This document shows positions 29,197 to 42,200 of a DNA stretch of 64,000 bases, one piece after another. Positions within the stretch are counted from its first letter, which is position 1. The number at the start of each line of letters is the position of its first letter. This stretch comes from Patagioenas fasciata (lineage: Eukaryota; Chordata; Aves; Columbiformes; Columbidae), in assembly GCF_037038585.1 (NCBI RefSeq), contig NC_092526.1:36221501-36285500 (forward strand). Reading direction: 5' to 3'. The notes beneath the pieces are model-generated. The model saw nothing but the letters and a program-made list of their open reading frames with translations, did not search any database and had not been told where the DNA came from. Position numbers and translations under genes: made by a program.

Positions 29197-31848
29197 CTGT
29201 GGGACAGCAGCTTTATCCCCAGGACCGTCAGCTAGATGGGCTTTGCTGGGCCAGGCAGCCCCTTTCTGGCCACAGGCGCTCTCCGACACATCGAAAGCTA
29301 CGTCGCTGCAGTTTCTGGGGAGAAAACAGCATTTGGCACAGGCTCAAATTCCTCCATAATCGCAAGGCAAATAAATAACCACTAGCTTCTCCCCAGGATA
29401 TGTTCTTGCAAGAAGAAAAGCAGCTGCGCGTCTTGCTGTGCAAAAGCTGGCGGCGGGGCATTTCAGGCAACATTTGTAAATCCCATACAGAAGAGCCTGG
29501 AGGCATGGAACACCCAGCTCTGCAGCAGGGCATCCTCAGCTCCCATCACCTCCTTTTTCTCCCTTTTAAGAGCTAGTGGGGTTTTACCCTCTCCCTGAAG
29601 AGATGCTTCCCTCTAGCTAAGTTGCTCTGCTGCAGACCTGGAGGCAGAGGGATGAGGACACCCTGTGCCGGGGATGCTCTGGAGGGAGATGGCAGTGGCT
29701 GTGGGGACCGTGCCACTTGTGAAAGTGAGTTAATCTGCACACCGAGTACAGGGCTGCCCATGTTATACATTAGCTGGGCAGTCGGTGGGACTTTAGCCGA
29801 GCCGCGGGCAAGGGCCTGCCCCTCGGTTCTCTGGCGGGACATGATGCTCAGGCGGCATTGCTCAGCCTGCGGAGAATGCAAAATGCCACGAGTTTCATGG
29901 TCTGGAGAGGGATTAAATGCTCAAATCCTGAGGTTTGGCCGCAGGAGAGTTGGCAGCGTGGGGGAGGCCCCATTAGCAGTCACGGGATAAAGGCATGGAA
30001 GGCAGAAGGCTTGGCCTGGGCGTCCTCCCAGTGCTCCCCACTCCCACAAGTCACTGACGGTGCTTTTCAAGCCATAAAAATCCACGTGTGCCAATCCACG
30101 CCACGGGAGCAAGGTCTAGAAACCCGATTACCTTGCTAATTGCAGCACAACTAATCGCGGTTATTAAAAAGGAAGTCCATGGTCCCAGTTTGTGTCCTCT
30201 GCTGCCACCCTGAAGTGTATCTCATGGATAATGCACATGGCTAATGGGAAAATGAGCCAGCACCAGTGCCAGCAAGGGAAAGCCGGTTGTGATCGAAACC
30301 AAAAGCAGCGGTGGGTGGTAGAGTGCCCATTAGCTCCAGTGAGGACTCACTGGTCCAGCATCATTTCCGTGGCATTTCAGCGCCAGTGCCTACACACCAC
30401 AAAAACACACGTGTCCTGTAGCTCACAGCTGGGTCAACAGCCCCTACCTGTTAATTAGGTACTGGGGGAGTGGGGCAGGGATTTGGTGCTCACTTACTGC
30501 CAGCCCAGAGCTGGTGCTCGCTTGTGTGCTGGATGGAGCACTGCAGCCCCCTCGCTGTGCGAGGAAGGGCAAGGGGCAAGGAGCGGGGGCTGAACCCCCC
30601 CGAACACCAGCGCCACGCTGTGCCCGCCTGGGGCCCCTGCCAGCCACGACTGACTGGACTATGCCCCATCTTCCGCTTGTTCCTGACTTGCCCTGTGGAT
30701 GTGAGTGATGTCACCTCCAGCAGCCACTCTCTGCAGGGCAGTCCCCTGCTACATGCTCCGGGACCCTGATGGGCTGTTTTCCACCCTCCAAACCCGTTCA
30801 GGAAACAGATACTCCCAGTTTCTTTTCATGTCCATCCAGGATGGCTGCAACTGCTCATCCCCGGCTCAAAGGAAACCATCTATATTAAACCTGAGATACA
30901 GTTCCATGCCTCTGTACCAGTGCCACTGACCCTGGGAGCACTGGCTCCTAGCTCCTGGCATGTGTATCCCCACACATGTAGGGACCTCAGCCACAAACCC
31001 ACCTGGCCAGACCCAGTTTCACCTCTCCACCCCACGCATGGAGCTCCCACCACTTGAGGTAAGCAGATGCAAGTCCCAGGGGATGCTCCCAGCTCGGTAC
31101 TGTCATCCCACTGACCTGGTGCAAGCCAGGCAGAGGAGAGGGAGCAGAGCATGGACGGTTATCACCGTGTGAACCTGATTATCACCGGGTTATCGTGGTG
31201 TGACCTTGACAAGGGATTGCTGTCACACACGCGGTTGTCAACCCGCAGCCACAGGCTGTGTGGGTGGGTGAGCTCAGGCTCAGCTCCCGGGGGGAGCCAC
31301 AGCCACCAGGGTCTGGAGGGGACACCCTCGGGGGACACCGGGGGGGATGCTCTCCCCACAGCCACGTGTCGGTGGCACAGAAGTGACGTCACCGTGGCAC
31401 AACGAATTTTGTGGGCATCTGCCAAGCAGGCAGGGGGTGGTTGGTGTGTGAGTCCCTGGGGCACCTTCGCCAAAACAGGAGGAGGAAGCTCCCCAAAATA
31501 CATCCGTGTCCACCGTGTGGGCGCCTATCTACCTCCCCGCCCGGCACCCAAGGGACGGGTGGCTCCTTCGGGTGCTGGGGGGTGGTTTGGGGTGCACGTG
31601 GCAGAGAAGGGTGACGCGGGGGGGACGGTGCGCGGTGGTCGCTCACCCTGAGACAGGGCACCCTGCGTACCCTGCGGGCACCCCACATCCCCAGCAGCCC
31701 GGGCACCTGTGGGGCGCTAGGGAAGTAACCATATCCCCGGCACCCCGGGCACCCCAACACCCGAGGGACACCCGTTACCTCTGGTACCTCAGGCAGCCCA
31801 GCACCGGGGGCAACCCAGCACCCCGTTCCCCCGCAGCCCGGGCCGTAC
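29197..31848 (-). other. SLC19A1: SLC19A1 5' intron (inferred)
   Basis: About 2.65 kb between the acceptor before the first coding exon and the candidate non-coding first exon. Mammalian SLC19A1 has several alternative non-coding first exons, so others may lie here. No coding exon or transposon was recognised. Confidence 0.5.
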
Positions 31849-31987
31849 CTGGGGAGCGGCGGGCATGGGGGTGGCGGACCCTACCCGCCAGGGCGTAGCG
31901 GGGGGGTCCCGGGGCTCCCCGCGGCCGCCGTACCCGGATCCGCAGCAAAGCCGTGAATAGGAGGAGAAGGGGGAGGAGGAGGAGGGG

Positions 31988-32005
31988 GCCCTCGGGAAAT
32001 GTAGT
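31988..32005 (-). promoter_or_regulatory. ZNF143/Staf-like motif
   Basis: The minus strand reads ACTACATTTCCCGAGGGC, matching the ACTACAnnTCCC core of the ZNF143 (SBS) element that marks many CpG-island promoters, with a weaker 3' half. Confidence 0.5.
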
Positions 32006-32033
32006 CATCCCCCATGTGCGGGGCGGCGGGGGG

Positions 32034-32052
32034 ACTACAAGCCCCACAGTGC
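32034..32052 (+). promoter_or_regulatory. ZNF143/Staf-like motif
   Basis: The plus strand reads ACTACAAGCCCCACAGTGC, close to the full-length consensus ACTACAAnTCCCAnnrTGC. It faces the opposite way to the partner motif less than 30 bp away. Confidence 0.6.
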
Positions 32053-32200
32053 AGCGGGCAGAAGGAAGAGGAGGGAGGAGGCAGAGGAAAAGGAGGAGAA
32101 ACCCGGCTGCCCCCGGGGGCAGGGCCAAGCTGGCCGCACGTGGTTGTGTGACCGAAACCGAGGGGAAGTTCCAGCCTCCCTACACAAAGGTATCGCCTCC

Positions 32201-33879
32201 GCATCCCCTCCCGCGGCGGCGAGGAGAAGCACCCTCTGCCCGCCTATCCAACGTCGCCTCTGGGCTGCGGGGCGCCTCTCCTTGCACCCCGCACCATCCC
32301 CGGGGAGACGCTGACCACTGCCTTGGCAGTGATTTGCCCTGCTGCCCGTAGCTGCTTGGATTTATTTCTGCCCCCCGTTTTTTTTACGAGAGGGAGGGCA
32401 TTTGTTTCAGTATGGGCTGTTCCACATCGCAGAGTCCTGGTTGTGTCGCTGCTTGCTGGGTCAGAGCAAAATTGCCAAATCCCCTCTTCCTCCCGGCACA
32501 GCCTGTATGCAGCCCCCGAGATGTGCTTATGGGATGAAACATGACCATGAGGACAACAGGGGCTGAACTGTGGCCCTGCACTCGTCCCAGAGGCAAGAGC
32601 ATCCACAGAGGGAAACTAAGTGGAGGTGGAGACCCTCGAGGATTGGGCCCTGGAGCTGGCGTCCCCATCTCCTGGGAGACGACACATCTTCTGAAAGCAT
32701 CTTCTTTCCCCCCTTTCCTCCCCCTCTTCCAGCACTTACCCTGCCAGAAGCAAATGCAACCTGACAGGGCTTGGCTGATCCGCTGAAATATTTATATATT
32801 CCCGCCTGGAACCACAGCAGCAGGATCCCAGATGTCCGGGGATCATCACACCCCCACACCCAGAGCTGTGAGGGGCCCAGGCAGCCACACGCCAATCTGG
32901 GGTCTTCCCACCCAGAGGTCTCCTTTCCTATTGAGCCCCCTAACACCCATGTGAAGATGCTTACTGACAAATCATTGCAGTGGGAGCTGGACCAGTATTT
33001 ATTTCACTTGGCTTTTTCTCCTCCTTTTTTTTTTTTTTTAGGCAAATGGATAGAGCCAGGGTGTGATGTTTATGTGAGGGACATCCCAGGTCCTTTCTTC
33101 AATGATGTCGTGTTTGCTCCCTTCATTAGTTTCATCTCTGGGGAGGAAACCAGGACACCAGAACAGCTTTGGTGCTGCAGGAGCTGGCTTGTGTCCCCCT
33201 GACAGGTAGGCGCTGGTCCTGGGGAGGGTGGCAAGACGACAGCAGACATGCCCGCAGGCTCCTTGTGCCAACCATGCACCTCCCTTGGGCAGAGGGTCAG
33301 CCCTTGGTGGGTCCCTCCACCCCCTGATTGCTAAGATGATTGTGGGGCTGGGTCCCTTAGTTGTGTGCAATAGGACCTGGGCACAAGAGCACCCAAGGGT
33401 GTGGGTTCAGGGTGATGCTGTGCACCCAGGCGGTGCCAGGGCACTGATGGGTCTTAATGACCCCAAGCAGTGTCACCTAGGACCCTCACCCATCCACCCC
33501 AGTGTGCGTCCCTTGTCAAACTCATACTGCCGCCACCAGCCCCAGGCACTGACCAGACTCCTCAAAGCCTGGGATAGCACCTAGGGGTTCGAGGGCCGGG
33601 CTGGCAAATGCGTTTGTGCAAAGAGTGCAGGGTGCTAACAGCACAGGGCACCCCAGCCTCCCACCAGACGGCTCATGTGGAGCTGGGCAACCACCCAGAG
33701 CCAAGTGCTGGCATCCCCTGGTGCACGGTTTCTGGGACTTTGGGCTGGAGCTGGGACTTGGCTTCAGTACGAAGGATGAGACAGGAGCAGGACCTAGGGC
33801 AGTTTTAGGGGCAAGATCAGGAGCAGGACCAGTGTCGAGGTCTGGTGCTGGGAAAGAGACAGAGGCTTGACCAGAGGCA
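32201..33879. other. SLC19A1-PCBP3 intergenic spacer
   Basis: Between the two GC-rich promoter blocks. It contains a T-rich run at about 33025-33041. No gene or repeat family was recognised. Confidence 0.5.
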
Positions 33880-34108
33880 GGGAAGGGCTGGGACAAGGGC
33901 AAGGCGGTGGGGCGGTGCGCCGGGGGGGCGGGCAGAGCCGGGGGGGCGGGCAGGGCTGCGGGCCGGGCTCCGGCTGCCGCCTCCCCGGAGCGATCCCCGC
34001 CGCGCCCTCCCGGCCCCCAACTCCGCCGCTCCGCTCCTCTCCTCCTGCCCACCCTGCCCGAGCCCTCCTCGCTCTGCACAGCCCGTCCGTCCGTCTGCCC
34101 GGGGGCAG
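33880..34108 (+). promoter_or_regulatory. PCBP3: CpG-rich promoter with candidate non-coding exon 1 of PCBP3
   Basis: GC boxes sit at about 33909-33915, 33924-33932 and 33941-33950. Dense CpG sequence rich in C and T follows, ending in CCGGGGGCAG|GTAGGG at 34108/34109. This is the usual shape of a TATA-less promoter with a 5' UTR exon. It is the nearest CpG block divergent from SLC19A1 and upstream of the PCBP3 coding exons, so I assign it to PCBP3. The link across 29 kb is inference. Confidence 0.45.
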
Positions 34109-37100
34109 GTAGGGGTTTGCCTTCCACGGGGCGTTCTTTTAATGGCGGGGGCGGACTCGGGGGGGCCCGGGACGGAGCCGCCGGTGCCAGAGGGGCTGCC
34201 CTGCACCAGGTGGCCACACGCTGCCCCAGCCGGTTCCATCCTTGGGGCGGGTCCCCCACGCGTGGACTTGGATGGTGGCAGGGAAGGGGACACAGCCCCT
34301 GCGACGAGGAGGCGGCTCCCAGTGCGACATTACTCTGGGAACCAGCCTTGGGGCAGGAGGTGAGCACCCTCCAAATCCAGGGTAGCTCTGTAGAGCGTTG
34401 GCCACCCCGAGCCCCCATCCCGAGGGGCTCCCCCTGCGCCCTACCACCTCCCTGGGTGGGTGTTTCTGTGAGACTGCTGAGAGTTTTCTGTCCCTGACTG
34501 CCAGCCTGGGATGCTGCATAGCTTGGCAAGGGCTGGACTCTGCCGAAACAGGTCCCAAAGTGCTGTCCCCGTGGCCCTGGCTCACAGGCAGGAATCCCCC
34601 AAAGGAGGCAGCTTGCTGAGACCCCACCTGCTGCTGCAGGGAGACGCACACATGGGGATGGGTGATGGCAGTGATGCTGCACAGGCAGCTGGCTTTCAGG
34701 TGATGGCCTTCAGGTGTGAGCATCCCACCGGGTCCTGCAGCTGTCAGTATGACGGTCATTTCTAAGCCCCAGCTCTGGGTGTGGCAGTCAGCAAGCACCC
34801 CCTGAGCAGCTCATTAGTGCACACAACTGGGCAGATGTGGGGGGGAGGAAAGGGGTCCAGGCCTTGTTTCTGGAGGATGCCTCCAAACTTCCTTGCAGTT
34901 GCACAAATCATCTCCTGGGAGCCCGTTTCCACAGCTGGGACTTTTCCTATCCTTCCTCCAAAGTTGGGCTGATTCATCAGCAAATGCCCTGAGGAAGCAT
35001 AGGGTTCTCTACGGGTTGCTCCCCCTTCCCCACTGGAGCCATCACCTCCCATCGCATGGAGCTGGGTGAAGAGGAGTAGGTTTGTTTAGGTATCACCTTT
35101 AGAGCAATGGGGGCATTTATTGCCCATCTTCTCTCAGCAAGTCCCCCTGGGGTCTGGATGAAGCTTTATTGACCCATCCTGGGGAGGGGGGCCCATTCCA
35201 CCCTTCCTGCTGTAGCTCAGCCCTGTGCAGCATCCTTCATCAGCCGCTGTGCTGCAGAGCGTCCCCACCCTTGTGCGGATGCTGCAAGGCCCCCCGGGAA
35301 TGGCGCAGAGCCCCGCGCCGCAGGGCGTCCTCCCCGGGTTTGCAGCACTGTGAGCCCAGGGCAGATGGGGCAGCTTGGGGCCATGATGTCTCTGGGGCTC
35401 CCATGGTGCTGGGGGTGTAGGGTGAAGCTGAGTGCTGTGGCTGTGCGACATGGTGCAGGTGCCCCAGGCTTTCCTGACCTGCAGATGTGGATGGTGCACG
35501 CCCTCTCTCCATCTTTGTAAGAGGAGAGAGCATCTGTGTATCCCAGGGGATGCTGTCGCAAAGGACTGGCTGGTCCAGGTGGGAGATGCACTGAACGTGG
35601 CTGTGTGCTGGGGTCTGAGTTGGGCTGGGAAGTGCACAGGGGTCCCTGAGGGTGGATGAAATGGATAATCGCAGCACCTAGTGCAGACCAGCTCCGGCTG
35701 TAAGCAAGCAGCCTGGGGATGGAGACCTCCATGGAAGGTGAAGGCGGCACCCAAAATCTCTGTGACCTATTCCATGCTTTCTAGGAGCATGTCCATAGCG
35801 GCCTCTGGGAGATGCAAGAGGGAAGCCCCTGTCTGAGCTTGCTTTAAATGATGGCTGAGAAGGTGAGGCTCTGCCATGAAGCTCAGGGCAGTCCTGTGCA
35901 GGTGCCGAAAGCACTGCCAGACACTGCTGGGGTAAGTCAAGCGATGCTCAGCCCCTGTGCTGCCTGAGCGCTGGGTCCATGGGGCTGTTGTAGGAGGCTC
36001 CAGCCCAGGTTAGTGGGTACAAATATAACCCCTGGCTCCTTTCCGTTCTGTTTTCCATGGCCCCAGGAGAGTGTGGACTTGTTTCAGGGCTGGAGCTGGC
36101 TCCCACCCACCAGTTGAACAGGCCTGTACGGCAAGGCTGGGGTGCTGTGAACACCACTGTATATGTGGTGTCCCTCCCATGGGGCAGAGCCTGGGGAGGG
36201 GGAACAAATGCCCCTCCGTGGGAAGGAAACACAGTCCAGGCAGCTGCTGGCGGTGGTAATGGCTGCTTCTTTGCCCTGCTAATTGGAGAGGTGAATTAAT
36301 GGCACTATGACGCAGCCAGCATCCCATACGGTACCCATCAGCTGTCCTTCCCTGCATGGAGGCTGTGGGGATGCCAGAGATGTGTCCCAGGCTGGGGGAC
36401 AGCATTTGCGTCCCCAGGGTGGATCCTTCACAGAAATAGGTTGGCAGAGAAGGTGAGTGCTAGCACCTGTCTGACAGGAAAACTCTTTTTAACACAGAGG
36501 TTCCTCCTTTGGGTGTCCCCAAGGGGCTGTTTTCTGTTAAGGAGGGAATGTGGGATTTCCCGGTGTGCAGGTTCCCCTCATTTTGGGGAAATCCCTTGGA
36601 GACTCAGTCAATGGGGAGCCTTTGACAGGAGCTACAGGTGGTTGGTGACTTCTTAATGAAGAAAGAACTCAGGAGTGCAAAAACCAAACACTTTCCACTG
36701 AAAATGACAAAATGAAGTGCTTTGAATTTTCCACTTTATTTTTTTCAATTGCTTCCTCTCCTTGCTGATCTCCAGATTCCGGCCTGTCTGGGCAGGCTTT
36801 GCAACAAGACATGCAGAAGAGCAATGCCATTCCCCAGCTGTGGGCAAGGTGTTTCCAGCCCCCTTTGGGCCAGCAGCAGCCCCTCACCAGGGTCTCAGGG
36901 CGTGTGTCCCACCCGCCCTTACCAGGGCAGCGTTGGCATCGTGTCCACCAGCCTGGTGGGTGTGCACAGTGGAGAAACCCCGGGGCCAACCAGAGGAGGA
37001 GAAAGAGAGTTCATCCACATATGAGGGCAACCAGCCATTGTCTCCCAGGAAGGGGTTAATCCTAGAGCTCCAGATCTGGTATCCTATTGCTGGCTACTTT

Positions 37101-37946
37101 GGGTAAAAGCTTTTTTGGCTCAGTTTCAAGGGCAGCGTCTGGAGGATGACTCATGCATCCCTGCCACCAAGGAGTAAACCCTCTTGCCCAGATTTTCTCA
37201 GCACAAGGTGACGGTTTCCTGAAAATCCAAGTGCCCTGGGGTTTGGGAAAAGCTGCTTCCCAGCAGTGCCAGGACTGGCTTGTCCTTAGGGAACTGGGGG
37301 GGACAGTGGCATCTCTGGGATGGGTGCTAGGTGATGCTGAAGCACCTGTGCGGGTGTCCCTAGGATGGGGACCTGCAGTGGGCTGAGCAACCCACCAGCC
37401 TGCCCACGCTTGGCTGGAGGTGGGAAGGGAGCAGAGTCTATTCCTAAAAGCCACTGTATGATAATAACTTAAGCAACACATTTGTAAATGTAAGCGATGT
37501 GCTGCTGCAAGTGGACGCAGCAAATGCTCTGCTTATTCTCGACGTTAGCAGCTGAACTGCTGCTCAGGAAGGGATTTCTCATCCGCAGCATGCGGCTTTG
37601 CTGCGTGCGTGGTTTGGGACTACGTGTTCATAGCAAACATGGCATGAACACGAGGCTCATGGAAACAACAAACTACAGCTGAGATGGGGCTGGGGATGCT
37701 GCCAGGGATCTCTGCCTTGAAATCTTGACCCTTGTGCAAACGCACCATGATGTGGGGTCTGCCCTCCCCAACTCCCCCCATGATGTGGTTACACGTTTCT
37801 GGTTGTGATATCTTTGCTCCACGCTCTTGTGAGGATTTTGGGGGGGTTTCACTGGGCAGCCAAGCACCTTGTGTGGCATAGGGGTGCATTATTTGGAGGA
37901 TGCTTTTTCACCAGCACAGCCTGACTCTTGTCCCTTTTGTCTGCAG

Positions 37947-38036
37947 GGAAGAGCTGCCTGGCCAGCTGCACCGTCACCTTCCCAAGGCTGCCAGATGTGC
38001 CCCTGCATCACGCTGTGCTGGGGACCAGTCGCGGGG
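37947..38036 (+). other. Exon-like island (90 bp)
   Basis: Preceded by a good acceptor (tcccttttgtctgcag) and followed by GGG|GTAAGG. It could be a non-coding exon of PCBP3 or of a lncRNA. No protein similarity recognised. Confidence 0.2.
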
Positions 38037-39237
38037 GTAAGGAGGTGGGAACAGCCCTGCCGCAGGTCCAGGGCTGCCCAAGGGACTCCAGGTGTGACAG
38101 TGACATGTCCCTCCCTGGTACAGGTCACACTGGCTGGTGGCCAGGCCACACCGGACTGGCTCTGTGCTGCCGAGGGGTGGTGTGTGGCCACTCCGTCCCC
38201 CCTTACCAGGTGATGTTAGGAAGCTGGATGATCTGTGATGAGATCCCTGCTGCCTGTTGTTCTCCTGAAATGATAAAAATGAGTTGTTTTGGTGATGAGG
38301 ATGAGGGCATCCAAATTTCAGTGCCTGAAGTGAACATCACTTCTCTTCCTGTGTGTTTTGGGAAAGCCCACGGCAGAGCCCCTCCCAGTGTGCAGGCAAA
38401 AAAATGGAGGGTTCGGAAAAAAGTTTTGAGGTTTCAGGGTGAAATTCTTTCATGCTAGGCAGCCTAATCCATCTCTGGAATGACCCTGCTTGGGGCAGGA
38501 GCTGGACCAGAGACCTCCAGAGATGCTCACAACCTGACTCGCTCCATGCCTCTGGCATTCCTTCAAATAGGGAAACAATTCACTATTTAAAGACTTTTAT
38601 TTGACTGATAACATGAAGGCAAGGTTTTGGGGAGCTGTAGAGAGGAGGGGGGTGTCTGTGAAACCAAGCCGTCCCCTTGGACAGTGCAGCCCCATGGGGC
38701 AGGTGAGTCTCTCTGCTGTGCTTGCCTGTGGCCACTCCGTGAAACCTCAGGGATCTTGGGAAGCTGCAAAACCCAAAGCCAGCAGGCAAAATGCTTACAT
38801 TTTTGACATCTCGTAGCTTTGAGGAAAGCTCTCCTAATCTGACTGTGTTGGGTGCTTTATGTCAGGGAGGAGGATGCCTTGGGGATACACGGGCTGGGCT
38901 CCTGGAGCTTGTGCAGAGACACATCATGAGGCTGTGGTGGGGAGGATGGTGAGTGCATAGTGAGGTGCAGAGAAGCAGCTCCATAGCATCATCGGGTGTT
39001 AGTGCCCACTGAAAAATCCACCTGGGGGACATCTTCAGGCACCTTGCTGTTCTGGGTGCCGCTGTGACTCAGTTTGCCCACCTGGAAAATGTGTTAACCC
39101 CTCCTGGGAAATTTAGACTTAAGTGCATGGCAGGGGATGGACGAATGAGGGACCTGAAGTTGCCTGTTTTTACTGCTCAGCTTGGGTGGCCGTGGTCCCC
39201 AGGGACATACCCCGATAGCTCACCCTCTCTCTCCCAG

Positions 39238-39284
39238 GACATTTCCTTGCGTGCGGACTCTGCGCCGGGGCTCTGGCTCCCCAG
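39238..39284 (+). other. Exon-like island (47 bp)
   Basis: Flanked by a strong acceptor (caccctctctctcccag) and a consensus donor (CCCCAG|GTGAGT). GC-rich and CpG-containing relative to its flanks. No product recognised. Confidence 0.25.
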
Positions 39285-42200
39285 GTGAGTGGCAGAAGCA
39301 ATGCTGTGCTGTGCTGATGTGTGTTACACCTCAGCCAGCTCTTCTCTGGACTCTACCGGCCCACCCATCCGCCTCCACCAGAGGGCCAGAGTGCAAACTG
39401 TGCCCAGATACCCTGTGTCCTGGCCTGTAGAGTCTCTGTCCTTGCCCTGGGTTGCAACCTCCTCCTTTCAAGTGTTTATGAGAGCTAACATGACTGTTGT
39501 CAACAGCTCTCCCTGGCACGGCTAGAAAACACCGCAGAGTTTTGCGAGTGGAACTGACAGTATCTGTGAGACGTTTCTCTCTTGCAAGCAGGCAGGAGTA
39601 GTTTTGCCAGCCCTTAAGCAAGCGAAGAGGAGCAATGATAAAGAAAGGATGGAAGAAAATAGAACAAAACAACCCAAACGAAACTACCCAGAAGAATGGA
39701 GGATGGTACCACATTTGCTGACCTCCTTGCTCTCAGTTGCCTCTGAAGCAGAAGGAGAATAAATCGGAGGGTGCTGGCGGCTTGCAAATGGCCCCGGGAT
39801 CAGGACCAGGCTGTACAGAGCCTGGTGCCTCCTTGGGTTGACCTCTGCCATGGGTTTTTTTGGGCAGAAACACCCTTCTGAAAGGCACAGAATGGGCTTG
39901 GCCTTAGGTGATGTCCTGGGTAGCTGCTGGTGCTCAGCTGCTGGCGCTCAGCTCTGGTTCCACTGCTTTGACATCGGCACGTTATGTCACTCCTAATCCT
40001 TTTAGTGATGTCTAGGTTTTGGAGAGAGCGTGTTTGGCTTTCTAAATCCCATCCTGGGGACCTAAACTAACCCAATCCGGTGGACCTAATCCATCCATCC
40101 CCAAAGGCTAGCAAGGACCAGGGATTCCACTGCAGATGGTCTGTCTCATCCTGGTGGTGACTCCTGAGGCTTCCTAAGCCCACCAAGAATTTCTAATGTG
40201 CAGCGAAGCCTCAGTCCTTCATAGCTGAGGAGCACTCTGGAAGTTTTAAAAACTCACCAGAGGTGCTTTTCCACAAGGAGACACTAGCTGCCCTATCCCC
40301 CTGGGTAGAGCACTTGTGGTTCAGCTTGCTGTGACCTAATTGAAATGTCTGCTTGTTTCAAAACCAGGTCTCCACTGGGTATCCAAGCCCCCAGCGCTGC
40401 CTCCTCTGCGCTCAGGGATGCTGCTGACTCTCTGCACATGCTGGGTGCTTCTGGCATTTGCCAGAAGAGGGAGGAAAAGGCAAAAAGGCCGAGCTTCCTC
40501 CCCTCACCAACTGATTTGTCCTCTAGGAGATTAGTCTCCTTCCCTGGCTTAGTGGGGGATTTGCAGCTGCTCCATCTGCTCAAGCCCAGCAGGTCAGCGG
40601 GTGCCGGAGAGGAGCGGAGAGAGCCCAACTGCTGTCACTGCCCCCGGGCATCGTGGGCAAAGCCATCCTTGGGTTTGCACCCCGAGCTGGGTGGTTTTGG
40701 CTACATCTGTCAGAAAGGAGCAAAAAGCTACGTGGGTGAAAATCCCACTTATGGTGTGGTTTAGACCTGAAGGGCTTTTGTTGATGGAGCTGATGAGAAC
40801 TGTGTGGAGCAATGGCAAGGTTTTTCCAGCTGTTGTTGGCTGGTAAAAAAGCCTTGAGGATTCTCAAGGACCAACCCCTTCCAGCCAGGATGGTCCCAAG
40901 GAGATGATTGCCCTGTAAAAACCATTTGGCCTTTGGGAAAGCAGGTGGGCAGGTGGGGAGGAAAGCACCTCGTTGCAGGCTTTCCCAGGTGAACTAACAA
41001 CGAGCCTGCCAGGGCTTTGGGGGTAAATGGGAGGAGGTTTGGTAGCTCACAAGCGCTTTTAGAGTCAGGTTTTCTGGAGGGGAAAACCAGGAGGTGATGG
41101 GCGATACAGGGCTCTCCTCTCTCCCGCTCCGTCGCTCCCGTCTCATCACCAGGCGCCGTTTGAAGGTGGTGGGTAGCAAAGAGACTGGAGGTAAGTTAGG
41201 GAAGAGCAGATGACAAGTGGGCTTACAGATACTGGATTTATAGGGACTGACTGAATTAGGTTTGTGGAAGCGGTGGGGGGGGGCTGCTGGGTGGTGCTGA
41301 GGGCCAGGGCTTTGCCGAGTGCCATTCTGCTCCCGGCCGCGGGGACTGCCTGTACCCGTGCCCAGAACTCAGGCAGAAGAACGTCTGGCATGCTGCTGGA
41401 CCCAGGAACATGCACACCCCATGCCGCTGCCTTCTCAGCAGGCATGGGGAGACCCCACCAGACCCCCCTCTGGGGATGCTCCTGGTGGGGCAGCTCTCAG
41501 GAAGCACCAGTTTCTCTTCTAATGTTGCAGAAAATCACATAGAGGGGAGCTCTGGGCAGCAGAGAAGAGATGCTGAGATGCCACTGCCGTCCCCATCCCA
41601 CTCACCCACAGCTGCAGAGCCTGGGGTGGGACCAGTTTTGGCCCCCTGTCTCCATTCTCCTTCCCTTGCTGTTTCGCCAAGAATACCGATGGAGGCTGCC
41701 AGGTGTCAGCTCGGAAATCTTTTAACTTTACCTCGTCTCCCCAAATGGACAATGTCTCCGCTCATTAGGTACCCGCCCAGGGGGCAGACGTCAGCTCCGC
41801 TCATGGCTTTTCTCAGCTCATCTCTGCCGAGACTCTTGATGGCTTCAGAGCGCTCAGGTCCCATCACGTCATGCCGGCTCCTGCCTACAGCGCTGGCTGC
41901 TCTGCCTGCCCGGCGGCCGTGCTGTCCCAGCAGCATCTCACCTGTGCCCCCCACACCTTGGCTTCACTGCCTCCACCTCCTTAGGAGTGGGATTTTGAAG
42001 GGTGTTTTGTTAAAAGGCTGGAAAATAACGGGCACTGGTGGCACATGTGTGTCGTTTGTGTGTGGGGAGCTGGAATCAGTGTTCCTTGCCCAGGCAGTGC
42101 CTGGGAGGTGAAGCCGTTGCTGAAGCCTGCCCTTTGAGGCTGATGCGTCCCGACAGCTTGTTCACTGGGACATTAAAATCATTGCCTCTGTCTGTGTAAA

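Larger units (their letters stand above)
31849..32200 (-). promoter_or_regulatory. SLC19A1: Candidate SLC19A1 promoter and non-coding exon 1
   Basis: A very GC-rich, CpG-dense block located where the first exon of a minus-strand SLC19A1 would be. A splice donor (CCCCAG|GTACGG, minus strand) closes a possible exon at 31849. ZNF143-like motifs lie at about 31988-32005 and 32034-32052. No TATA box, consistent with a CpG-island promoter. The start site is not resolvable. In mammals the corresponding region carries multiple start sites. Confidence 0.5.

Noticed and set aside
33522..34682. A 386-codon minus-strand open frame across the second CpG block
   Set aside because: Low-complexity Pro/Ala/Gly/Arg composition typical of GC-rich DNA; no recognisable domain, and the plus-strand promoter explanation fits better.
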